Source: Deltaproteobacteria bacterium
GTDB lineage: Bacteria > Campylobacterota_A > Desulfurellia > JAGGSF01
Direction of reading: 5' to 3'
Assembly (NCBI GenBank): GCA_021159235.1
Contig: JAGGSF010000002.1
Span: forward strand, 1-8,050
DNA length: 8,050 nt
Shown here: positions 1 through 6,371 of the stretch, in pieces
How positions within the stretch are numbered: position 1 is the stretch's first letter
Layout of the letters: each line of letters begins with the position of its first letter
The notes under the pieces: generated by a model
The model's input: only the letters and a program-made list of their open reading frames with translations
Databases searched by the model: none
What the model was told of the DNA's origin: nothing
Translations under genes and position numbers: made by a program

Positions 1-121
1 GTCATAACTATAGTAACGAACAAAATAATTTTTGTCAACAGTTAATTTTTTATTTTAGACAGAGTTGGAACTGACATCACCGCTTGTTGAATAAAAATTT
101 TAGTTGATATCTGAGGTTAAA
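1..121. other. AT-rich region upstream of rsmD, no convincing gene
   Basis: This stretch is very AT-rich, with stops in all forward frames and no reverse frame of useful length. Frame 1 is open from the window edge to a TAA at 43-45 (14 codons) and frame 3 is open to a TGA at 72-74. Either could be the tail of a gene that begins before the window, but both are too short and low-complexity to claim. The region most likely holds the promoter and leader of the downstream gene cluster. No hairpin with a T-run was recognised. Confidence 0.5.
71..98 (+). promoter_or_regulatory. possible sigma70-type promoter for the cluster (weak)
   Basis: CTGACA at 71-76 is one base off the TTGACA consensus. It is followed 15-16 bases later by an A-rich TAAAAAT element (92-98) that only partly resembles TATAAT. 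A transcript from here would start near 104, ahead of a GAGG at 113-116. A competing candidate is TTGATA at 104-109 with TAAAAA at 126-131, which would start transcription near 138. Neither is strong, and in DNA this AT-rich such matches arise by chance. Confidence 0.2.
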
Positions 122-176
122 TTGCTAAAAATGAACTTTAGGACAAAAGATTTGGAGGATTAAACTGGAAAGAAAA
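122..176 (+). other. probable N-terminal part of rsmD, split between two frames
   Basis: A TTG at 122 lies 5 nt after GAGG (113-116) and reads L-L-K-M-N-F-R in one frame. That frame then runs to a TAA at 161-163. From 141 the rsmD frame (open since the TGA at 132-134) reads G-Q-K-I-W-R-I-K-L-E-R-K and continues into the annotated gene. Joined at about 139-142, the two give an FRGQKI stretch 13 residues before the KPT motif. This resembles the family N-terminus (pattern M-R-I-I-G-G-K-x-R-G-R-K-L, about 12 residues before R-P-T). The seen fact is two short open stretches; the homology and the frame break are inferences. Confidence 0.4.
154..158 (+). promoter_or_regulatory. GGAGG ribosome-binding-like site near the rsmD start
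   Basis: GGAGG sits 6 nt before an in-frame CTG (165) and 18 nt before the in-frame TTG (177). Spacing favours CTG 165 if translation truly begins here. If the gene really begins further upstream through a frame break, these bases are simply Trp-Arg codons. Confidence 0.35.
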
Positions 177-668
177 TTGAAACCCACAATGAGCATCGTC
201 AAGAAATCCTTCTTTGACATTATTGCTTCAAGTGTGGAGAACTCTGTATTTTTGGATCTGTTTGCAGGCACAGGCTCTGTGGGAATAGAAGCACTCAAAA
301 GAGGGGCTAAGAAGGTTATATTTGTGGAAAAGAATCATAAATATTCGGAAATTATAAGAAAAAAAACAAGTTTTTACGATAAGGAAAGGTATGAGATATA
401 CAGAATGGATGTATGTAGATTTTTGACTCTTCCCATGATAGAGGTAGCGGACATTGTTTATGCTGATCCTCCCTATGATTTCTTAAATATATCCCGTGGA
501 AGAGTATTTTTGCAAAAACTATTTAAAAAGGTTAGAGGAAACTGTATAATAGCCATTGAGCACAGAAAGGGTGTAGAGCTGAAGGAAGTGGACGAAAGAT
601 TTTGTATTTTTAGAAACAGGCAGTTTGGAAAAACAGAATTAACGATATATAAAAGGAAAGAACAGTGA
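177..668 (+). CDS. rsmD: 16S rRNA (guanine966-N2)-methyltransferase RsmD
   Basis: RsmD transfers a methyl group from S-adenosylmethionine to N2 of G966 in 16S rRNA during small-subunit assembly in the cytoplasm. Counting from TTG 177, residues 2-16 (KPTMSIVKKSFFDII) match the family's RPTTDRVRE-FNIL segment. Residues 27-33 (DLFAGTG) are the SAM-binding motif I, E51 is the likely ribose-binding acid after beta-2, and DPPY at 97-100 is the catalytic motif IV. At 163 residues the protein is about 20 short of the usual 180-200, because the N-terminal hairpin with its GRKL motif is missing from this start. CTG 165, after GGAGG, is an alternative start. A frame break upstream (see 122-176) is another explanation. 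The stop overlaps the coaD GTG by 4 nt. The family call is firm; the 5' end is not. Confidence 0.85.
   Translation: MKPTMSIVKKSFFDIIASSVENSVFLDLFAGTGSVGIEALKRGAKKVIFVEKNHKYSEIIRKKTSFYDKERYEIYRMDVCRFLTLPMIEVADIVYADPPYDFLNISRGRVFLQKLFKKVRGNCIIAIEHRKGVELKEVDERFCIFRNRQFGKTELTIYKRKEQ
653..660 (+). promoter_or_regulatory. ribosome binding site for coaD
   Basis: AAGGAAAG lies within the last rsmD codons, 4 nt (from the end of the motif) before the GTG at 665. It supports the GTG start, which overlaps the rsmD stop as GTGA. Confidence 0.5.
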
Positions 669-1189
669 AGAAAATTATTGCAGTTTATCCTGGAACATTT
701 GATCCAGTAACAAAGGGACATGTAGATATTATAAAGAGAGCAAGTAATATCTTTGACAGATTGAACATTGCCATAACAGAGACCAATATAAACAAAAATA
801 TTTTATTTAGTATTGAAGAGAGGGTGAGAATTATAAGAGAGGTAGTAGATGAGCTTCAGCTTTCCAATGTGAGCGTGAATAGTTTCAGTGGTCTTTTGAT
901 AGACTATATGCATAAAATCGGTGCAACTGTTATCGTGAGGGGATTGAGGGCTGTTTCTGACTTTGAATATGAACTGCAGATGGCTTATATGAATAGAAAC
1001 TTAGATCCCAATATTGAAACGGTTTCCATGATGCCTTATATTGAATATTCATTTTTGAGTTCCAGCATCGTTAAGGAGATATTTTTCAATGGAGGAGATG
1101 TAACTGAATTTGTTCCCGATGCTGTGCTGAAATATCTGTTAAAAAAAAGGGAGGATAATGTTGCTGGCAAAGAGAATTTCAAGGATTGA
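665..1189 (+). CDS. coaD: phosphopantetheine adenylyltransferase (PPAT)
   Basis: CoaD catalyses the fourth step of coenzyme A synthesis: 4'-phosphopantetheine plus ATP gives dephospho-CoA and pyrophosphate. It is a hexameric cytoplasmic nucleotidyltransferase. The ATP-binding signature is visible as GTFDPVTKGH at residues 10-19, where H19 is the conserved catalytic histidine of the T/HxGH motif. VRGLRAVSDFEYE (91-103) and YSFLSSSIVKEI (128-139) are the other family blocks, the SSS segment contacting ATP. GTG is used as start and begins exactly at the family's usual N-terminus (KKIIAVYPG). The length of 174 is slightly above the usual 160. The extra C-terminal tail (about residues 162-174) lies mostly in a 32-nt overlap with the following aminotransferase gene. 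No active-site loss is seen. The rsmD-coaD pairing is common in bacteria. Confidence 0.96.
   Translation: MKKIIAVYPGTFDPVTKGHVDIIKRASNIFDRLNIAITETNINKNILFSIEERVRIIREVVDELQLSNVSVNSFSGLLIDYMHKIGATVIVRGLRAVSDFEYELQMAYMNRNLDPNIETVSMMPYIEYSFLSSSIVKEIFFNGGDVTEFVPDAVLKYLLKKREDNVAGKENFKD
1149..1154 (+). promoter_or_regulatory. ribosome binding site for the aminotransferase gene
   Basis: GGGAGG inside the coaD 3' end lies only 3 nt before ATG 1158 and 6 nt before TTG 1161. It confirms that translation starts inside coaD and leaves the choice between ATG and the adjacent TTG slightly open. Confidence 0.6.
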
Positions 1190-2333
1190 ACCATCACTCA
1201 CCCTGGGTATTACAACAAGGGCAAAAGACATGATGAAAAATGGTGTTAATGTATTTTGTTTCAGCGCTGGTGAACCAGATTTTGATACCCCGGAAAATAT
1301 TAAGCAGGCGGCCATAGAGGCCATTTACAAGGGGTATTCTCATTATACTCCTGTAGGTGGAATAGATGAGCTGAAAGAGGCAATTGCTGGCAAACTGGAA
1401 AGGGAAAACGACTTGAAATACGATGAAGACCAGATATGTGTTTCAGTAGGAGCTAAACACACATTATTTAATATTGCCCAGGTGTTGTTTGAGGAAGGAG
1501 ATGAGGTAATCATCCCCTCACCATACTGGGTTACCTATGAAGCGATTGTAAAGTATGCAGGAGCAAAACCGGTGATTATTCACACCAGAGAGGAAGATGG
1601 TTTTGTATTGAAAAAAGAGGCTTTGGAGGAGGCAGTATCCCCAAAAACGAAGGCACTCATCTTTAGTTCTCCCTCCAACCCTGCTGGTGCAGTATACAGC
1701 AGAAAAGACCTGGAGAATATAGCTGAAGTTGCCTTAAGAAACAACTTTTATATCATATCTGATGAAATATATGAGCATATTATATACGATGGAATTAAAC
1801 ATATCAGCATTGCCAGTCTGGATAAAGACATATACGAAAAGACACTGGTGGTAAATGGTGTTTCAAAGAGTTATGCCATGACAGGATGGCGAATAGGGTA
1901 TCTGGCAGGAGACAGAGAAATAGTAAGAGCTGTTGTAAAATTGCAGTCTCAAAGCACATCCAACCCCACAGCAATTGCACAGGTAGCGGCAGCAGAGGCG
2001 TTGAATGGACCTCAGGACAGTGTGGAAAAGATGAGAAGGGAATTTGAAAGGAGGAGGGATTTTATTGTAAATGAACTTCGCTCTATTGACGGATGCAGCT
2101 GTTTCAATCCCAAGGGTGCATTTTACATATTTCCCAATGTTTCCCATTTCTACAGAAAGGGAATCGCTTCATCCATGGATTTCGCTATGAGTCTTCTGGA
2201 AAAAGCCCATGTAGCTGTAGTTCCAGGTGTCGGTTTTGGAGAAGATGACTATATCCGTATTTCTTTTGCTACCTCCATGGAGGAGATAAAAGCCGGAGTG
2301 AAGGCATTCAAGGCATTTATCTCTGAACTCTAA
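1158..2333 (+). CDS. PLP-dependent aminotransferase, aspartate aminotransferase type (class I, fold type I)
   Basis: It probably interconverts aspartate and 2-oxoglutarate with oxaloacetate and glutamate in the cytoplasm. Fold type I landmarks are all present: SVGAKHTLFN (96-105), the NPAG loop with N174, D202 in SDEIYEH contacting the PLP ring nitrogen, the Schiff-base lysine K237 in SKSYAMTGWRIGY, and R367 in YIRISFA binding the substrate alpha-carboxylate. K100 matches, as I recall, the lysine that binds the distal carboxylate in Thermus-type (subgroup 1-gamma) aspartate aminotransferases, which favours aspartate. The length of 391 is typical. ATG 1158 is preferred because MLLAKRISRIEPS matches the usual N-terminus and follows GGGAGG. 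It overlaps coaD by 32 nt and ends 6 nt before the PBP gene. A broader-specificity aminotransferase cannot be excluded. Confidence 0.92.
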   Translation: MLLAKRISRIEPSLTLGITTRAKDMMKNGVNVFCFSAGEPDFDTPENIKQAAIEAIYKGYSHYTPVGGIDELKEAIAGKLERENDLKYDEDQICVSVGAKHTLFNIAQVLFEEGDEVIIPSPYWVTYEAIVKYAGAKPVIIHTREEDGFVLKKEALEEAVSPKTKALIFSSPSNPAGAVYSRKDLENIAEVALRNNFYIISDEIYEHIIYDGIKHISIASLDKDIYEKTLVVNGVSKSYAMTGWRIGYLAGDREIVRAVVKLQSQSTSNPTAIAQVAAAEALNGPQDSVEKMRREFERRRDFIVNELRSIDGCSCFNPKGAFYIFPNVSHFYRKGIASSMDFAMSLLEKAHVAVVPGVGFGEDDYIRISFATSMEEIKAGVKAFKAFISEL

Positions 2334-2339
2334 TTACAG

Positions 2340-4232
2340 ATGAGAGTGTTATGGAAGACATTCTTAGTTATAATTGTAACCTGTCTGATATGTCTGGTTT
2401 TGGGTGGAGGGATATTTTTTTTCATCGTCTACTTAGAGACGAAATCTGACCTCAATCACCTTTCACGTTATAATCTTTTTACATCCACTATCTTTTACGC
2501 CGCAGATGGAGAGAAAATTGCGGAATTTAACTCTCGAAAAACAAAACCTGTGCCGCTAAGGGATATTTCTCCCTGGATGATAAAGGCAATTATTGCGGCA
2601 GAAGATGAACACTTTTATGAACATGGACCAATTAATGTGTGGAGCATGATAAGAGCACTAATTAAAGATATAAGTTTAGGGAAGGTAAAGCAGGGAGGAA
2701 GCACTATAACTCAGCAGCTGGTAAAAAATCTCTATCTTACCCCCGAAAAGACAATTCACCGCAAGGCAAAAGAAGTTATCTTAGCCTACAGGTTAGAACA
2801 TGTGCTCTCTAAGGACCAGATTTTAGATCTGTATTTAAATACCGTTTATTTCGGCAGTGGTGCTTATGGTGTTGAGCAAGCTGCAGAGACATACTTTGCA
2901 AAGAGTGCAAAAAATCTGTCACTGGAAGAGTCGGCTTTACTTGCCGGTCTTCCCCGTGCTCCTTCCATCTATTCGCCCTACAGGCACCCTGAATTGGCAA
3001 AAAGGAGGATGATTTATGTCTTAAACAGAATGGTAAAATCAGGTTTTATTGACGAAAATGAACGAAATGATGCTTTACGGGCAAAAATTGTATTGAAAAG
3101 GAAGGAGACTTATGGGAATTATTTTATAGAGTATGTGAAGCAGTATATAGAGAATAAATATGGAGAAGATATATTGTATAAAGGTGGATTGAAGGTTTAT
3201 ACCACGATGGATAAAAGATTACAGGAATGTGCTACCCGTTCAGTTCAAAGGGGAATATTGAAGCTAAGGAATGGAAAGTATGATGGACTGCAGGGGGCAC
3301 TTCTGTGCATGGAGGCTTCTACCGGTTATGTAAGGGCGATGGTCGGTGGGTATGATTATTCTTCAAGTAAGTTCAATCGCGCTTTGCAGGCAAAAAGAGG
3401 ACCGGGTTCAGCATTCAAACCAGTTATATATTTAACTGCTTTAGAACAGGGTTTTTCTCCTAACGATATATTGATTGATGAACCAATAGTATTTACATTT
3501 AAAAACAGGGTGTGGGAACCGCAGAACTATGAGGGAACATTCAGGGGAGAGGTAACATTGAGAGAGGCTTTAGCTAAATCTATAAATGTAGCTACTATCA
3601 GATTACTCATGGATGTGGGTATAGATGAGGTGATAGCGCATGCTCGCCTCTTAGGTATAACCTCGAATATTCCTCATAATTTAACTGTAGCCCTGGGTTC
3701 GTTCGGCATAAGTTTGAGGGAGTTGGTTGTAGCATATGCTGCTTTTGATAATTACGGGTTGAAACCAAAACCCATTTTTATAAAAAAGATTGTGGATAGA
3801 AGAGGTAAAGTAATAGAAGAGAACAAGCCAGAACTTGAAAGGGTATGCAGTGAGGCTACAGGTTTTCTCATCACCAATATGTTGAGGAGCGTAATTGAAG
3901 AAGGAACAGGAAGAAGAGCAAAAGTGCTAAACAAGAATATCGCTGGAAAGACGGGGACTACAGATGGATTTAGAGATGCATGGTTTATAGGTTTTTCGCC
4001 AAAGATTGTCACCGGGGTGTGGGTAGGTTATGATGATGGGAAGACAATAGGCGAAGGCATGACAGGTGCAAGGGTGGCGTTACCTATATGGATAGACTTT
4101 ATGAAAGAAGCATTGCGGGGTGAAAATGACAATTTCAACATACCTCCCGATGCCAGAAAGCAAATTCTCGTTATTTTAAAAGGAAGGCAAAAGACCGGTG
4201 AGAGCTTTGGAAACTCCGGAGAAAACCGGTAG
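2340..4232 (+). CDS. class A penicillin-binding protein, PBP1A type (glycosyltransferase/transpeptidase)
   Basis: This bifunctional enzyme polymerises lipid II and cross-links peptidoglycan outside the inner membrane. A short cytoplasmic start and one membrane anchor (about 7-31) precede the GT51 domain (about 60-230). E88 of the ED-xx-F motif is the catalytic acid candidate, QGGSTITQQLVKN is at 118-130 and RKAKEVILAYRLE at 141-153. The transpeptidase domain (about 310-610) has S357-A-F-K360 with the acylated serine, S414-I-N416 and K537-T-G539. At 630 residues it is much shorter than E. coli PBP1A (about 850). The linker between domains is too short for the OB-like insert. In motif 1 the usual HxGxD reads H95-G-P-I-N99. 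No Shine-Dalgarno is visible before ATG 2340, and the start is limited by a stop at 2331-2333, so coupling to the upstream gene is likely. The 3' end overlaps rluD by 35 nt. Confidence 0.95.
   Translation: MRVLWKTFLVIIVTCLICLVLGGGIFFFIVYLETKSDLNHLSRYNLFTSTIFYAADGEKIAEFNSRKTKPVPLRDISPWMIKAIIAAEDEHFYEHGPINVWSMIRALIKDISLGKVKQGGSTITQQLVKNLYLTPEKTIHRKAKEVILAYRLEHVLSKDQILDLYLNTVYFGSGAYGVEQAAETYFAKSAKNLSLEESALLAGLPRAPSIYSPYRHPELAKRRMIYVLNRMVKSGFIDENERNDALRAKIVLKRKETYGNYFIEYVKQYIENKYGEDILYKGGLKVYTTMDKRLQECATRSVQRGILKLRNGKYDGLQGALLCMEASTGYVRAMVGGYDYSSSKFNRALQAKRGPGSAFKPVIYLTALEQGFSPNDILIDEPIVFTFKNRVWEPQNYEGTFRGEVTLREALAKSINVATIRLLMDVGIDEVIAHARLLGITSNIPHNLTVALGSFGISLRELVVAYAAFDNYGLKPKPIFIKKIVDRRGKVIEENKPELERVCSEATGFLITNMLRSVIEEGTGRRAKVLNKNIAGKTGTTDGFRDAWFIGFSPKIVTGVWVGYDDGKTIGEGMTGARVALPIWIDFMKEALRGENDNFNIPPDARKQILVILKGRQKTGESFGNSGENR
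4181..4187 (+). promoter_or_regulatory. ribosome binding site for the pseudouridine synthase gene
   Basis: AGGAAGG within the PBP gene lies 10 nt before GTG 4198. It supports that start over the in-frame TTG at 4207. The first in-frame ATG falls inside the S4 domain and is too late. Confidence 0.5.
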
Positions 4233-5130
4233 ATTATCTATAAAGGTAGGCGAGAGAATAAGAGAGCGTATAGATAGCTATCTTCGCCATATGTTTGAAG
4301 GTTTCTCCAGAAACAGAATACAGAAATGGTTAAAGGAGGGGAATATTTGCGTAAATGGAGAAATGGTTAAGAAAAACTACATTGTAAAGGAAGGGGATAA
4401 GATTGACATCAGTCTTTCATATGAGGAACCTATTCAGGTAGAGCCATGTAATGTTTCATTTGGCATAATTTATGAAGATGAAGATATTGTTGTGGTGGAC
4501 AAACCAGCAGGGATAGTGGTATATCCAGGAGCGGGGAGGGAAAAGAAAAGTATCGTGGGTGGTCTCCTGTATCGTGGTGTAAAACTGTCTCGTATAGGAG
4601 CACCTGTAAGATGTGGAGTGGTGCATAGGCTGGATAAGGATACCAGTGGGGTGATGGTTTTAGCTAAGAATGAATATACACATCTAAAGCTCTCACAGCA
4701 GTTTGCGGAGCATACAATAGATAAAAGATATATTGGTGTGGTCTACGGTATCTTTAAGGAAGAGAGAGGAACAATTGATAAATCTATAGGAAGACATCCT
4801 GTTGAAAGAAAGAAGTTTGCCATAGTCCATGATAAACAGGCTATTTCTCATTATCGTGTTCTCAGTAGGTTGAAAGATAAGACGGTTTTGTTGTTCAGGC
4901 TGGAGACGGGAAGAACGCATCAGATAAGGGTGCACATGCAGTCTGCAGGATATCCCATAGTGGGGGATAGGATATACGGTGGCAAAGGAGCAAAAAGGGA
5001 AGAAGGTATTAAAAGACAGGCTTTACATGCCTATCTTTTGAGCTTCGTGCATCCTGTAAAGAGGCAGGTCGTAACATTCGTATCTCCATTGCCAGAAGAT
5101 ATGAGAAATTTAATAAGGAGGGAAAAATGA
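4198..5130 (+). CDS. rluD: 23S rRNA pseudouridine synthase, RluA family (RluD type)
   Basis: RluD-type enzymes convert uridines of helix 69 in 23S rRNA (1911, 1915 and 1917 in E. coli) to pseudouridine. An S4 RNA-binding domain spans about residues 14-73 (RIDSYLRHMFEG, NRIQKWLKEGNICVNG). The catalytic domain follows, with VVVDKPAGIVVYPG (98-111) and HRLDKDTSGVMVLAK (143-157), where D146 is the catalytic aspartate. RYIGVVYG, LETGRTHQIRVHM and PIVGDRIYGG are also present. At 310 residues the length is normal. S4 plus the HRLDKDTSG form suggests RluD, but RluC-like or broader site specificity cannot be excluded from sequence alone. The usual His in VVHPG is Tyr here (Y109). GTG 4198 overlaps the PBP gene by 35 nt, and the stop overlaps the next ATG as ATGA. 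Confidence 0.9.
   Translation: MRALETPEKTGRLSIKVGERIRERIDSYLRHMFEGFSRNRIQKWLKEGNICVNGEMVKKNYIVKEGDKIDISLSYEEPIQVEPCNVSFGIIYEDEDIVVVDKPAGIVVYPGAGREKKSIVGGLLYRGVKLSRIGAPVRCGVVHRLDKDTSGVMVLAKNEYTHLKLSQQFAEHTIDKRYIGVVYGIFKEERGTIDKSIGRHPVERKKFAIVHDKQAISHYRVLSRLKDKTVLLFRLETGRTHQIRVHMQSAGYPIVGDRIYGGKGAKREEGIKRQALHAYLLSFVHPVKRQVVTFVSPLPEDMRNLIRREK
5115..5122 (+). promoter_or_regulatory. ribosome binding site for the FN3 lipoprotein gene
   Basis: AAGGAGGG is the strongest Shine-Dalgarno in the window. It lies 4 nt before ATG 5127 inside the end of rluD. This suggests efficient independent initiation as well as coupling through the ATGA overlap. Confidence 0.7.
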
Positions 5131-6371
5131 GAAAACTCACTTTATTTATTGTTCTTCTTTTGTTGACAGGATGCGCAGGGATGTACCATGTAAAAACACA
5201 TCCAGTGATTGAAACGAGTGTTAGTATTCCACCTCCAAAAGGTATAGTGGCTAAAGGAAATGCCAGGGCTGTAATGCTGAAATGGCAGCCCATAACAGGG
5301 TATGAGGATATAGCAGGATATAGAATTTTCAGAAGCACAATAAAAGATGGAGACTATACAAAAGCAGGAGAAACAAGAGGCAGGTATAAAACAATCTACA
5401 TAGATAGGGGTAATGCTTTTAAACACCTGCAGGATGATACCGTATATTATTATAAGATTGCTGCCTTTAACAGAGAAGGGAAACTGGGATACCCTTCTTT
5501 CCCCGTATCAGCCAGAACTGCTCCGCCGCCAGCTATACCACAGGCACTTACTGCAATGAGCCATGTTTGCAGGAAGATTCCACTTTCCTGGACTGCATCT
5601 GGCGAAAAGGATGTTTGCGGCTATATAATATACAGAGGAAAATCGAAGAATGAGCCTCTTGAAAAATTAGCCAAGGTCAGGGGGAGATTGAATACCTCTT
5701 ACATTGATGAAAACCTGCCCGATAATGCCACCTATTGTTATTCCATCAGTGCATACAACAAGACGGGTGCAGTAAGCAAACCATCACCTGTGGTATGTGC
5801 AACCACAAAAAAACCTCCAATAGGGCCACACAATTTAGTAGCTAAAAGGCAAGGAGCAGGTAAGATTGTATTGAATTGGTACCCCAGCACAACTCCCGAT
5901 GTAACCTCGTATGAAATATACAGAGGAGAAAATAAAAAAACACTTTCCAAGATAAAAGAGGTTTCTTCAGCCTGCATAACATTCACAGATACAGGACTCA
6001 CACCGGGCAAAACCTACTTCTATAAGGTGAGGGCAAAAGATGCAGATGGGTTGTTCAGTTCATTTTCCAATGTGGCACAGGCTCAGGTAAAACCATTACC
6101 ATCTCCTCCAAAAGGAATATCTGCTGTTGAAACAGCTAAGGGAGTGCTGGTTAAATGGAAAAAGAGCGAAACGCCGGATGTGGTAAAATATATATTGTAC
6201 AGGAAGAGTTACTTGGTGTTTGTTAAAGAGATAGTGGAAACGGATAAGACAGATTTTATGGATACTGGAGTAAAGAGAAATACTACTTACACCTACTGGG
6301 TAAGAGCGGTGGATTCCACAGGTCAATTGAGTAAAGATAGCCCTTCCATCTCTATTAAGACGGGTAAATAA
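5127..6371 (+). CDS. lipoprotein with four fibronectin type III domains
   Basis: The function is unknown; this looks like an envelope-anchored binding or scaffold protein. Residues 1-16 form a lipoprotein signal: MRK, a hydrophobic stretch, then the lipobox L13-T-G-C16, so C16 would be lipidated. Four FN3 repeats follow at about 35-132, 134-228, 230-323 and 326-412, almost nothing else. Each begins at a proline-rich joint and carries a DxxxYxIYR-like strand (65-69, 166-170, 263-267, 355-359). Each also has a Y-x-Y-x-(I/V)-x-A-x-(N/D)-x-x-G segment. The second repeat has four cysteines (C148, C164, C204, C224) and the third has C283; repeats one and four have none. No enzymatic domain is seen. 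The gene overlaps rluD by 4 nt and comM by 1 nt. FN3 lipoproteins at this locus occur, as I recall, in some deltaproteobacteria. Confidence 0.88.
   Translation: MRKLTLFIVLLLLTGCAGMYHVKTHPVIETSVSIPPPKGIVAKGNARAVMLKWQPITGYEDIAGYRIFRSTIKDGDYTKAGETRGRYKTIYIDRGNAFKHLQDDTVYYYKIAAFNREGKLGYPSFPVSARTAPPPAIPQALTAMSHVCRKIPLSWTASGEKDVCGYIIYRGKSKNEPLEKLAKVRGRLNTSYIDENLPDNATYCYSISAYNKTGAVSKPSPVVCATTKKPPIGPHNLVAKRQGAGKIVLNWYPSTTPDVTSYEIYRGENKKTLSKIKEVSSACITFTDTGLTPGKTYFYKVRAKDADGLFSSFSNVAQAQVKPLPSPPKGISAVETAKGVLVKWKKSETPDVVKYILYRKSYLVFVKEIVETDKTDFMDTGVKRNTTYTYWVRAVDSTGQLSKDSPSISIKTGK
5229..6362 (+). repeat. four tandem FN3-coding units
   Basis: Four units of about 90-100 codons (about 5229-5522, 5526-5810, 5814-6095, 6102-6362) encode similar FN3 domains. 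Protein similarity is clear, but DNA similarity is mostly lost. The longest match noticed is the 13-mer AATATACAGAGGA at 5627-5639 and 5915-5927, encoding the IYRG strand of repeats two and three. This fits old duplication rather than recent expansion. Confidence 0.8.

Noticed and set aside
1-45. Tail of an upstream gene, frame 1, ending TAA at 43-45
   Set aside because: Fourteen AT-rich codons give no family signal, and a chance open stretch is equally likely.
131-163. Short forward frame MNFRTKDLED as a leader peptide
   Set aside because: It is better explained as the out-of-frame remnant of the RsmD N-terminus. It has no attenuator-like hairpin or repeated codons.
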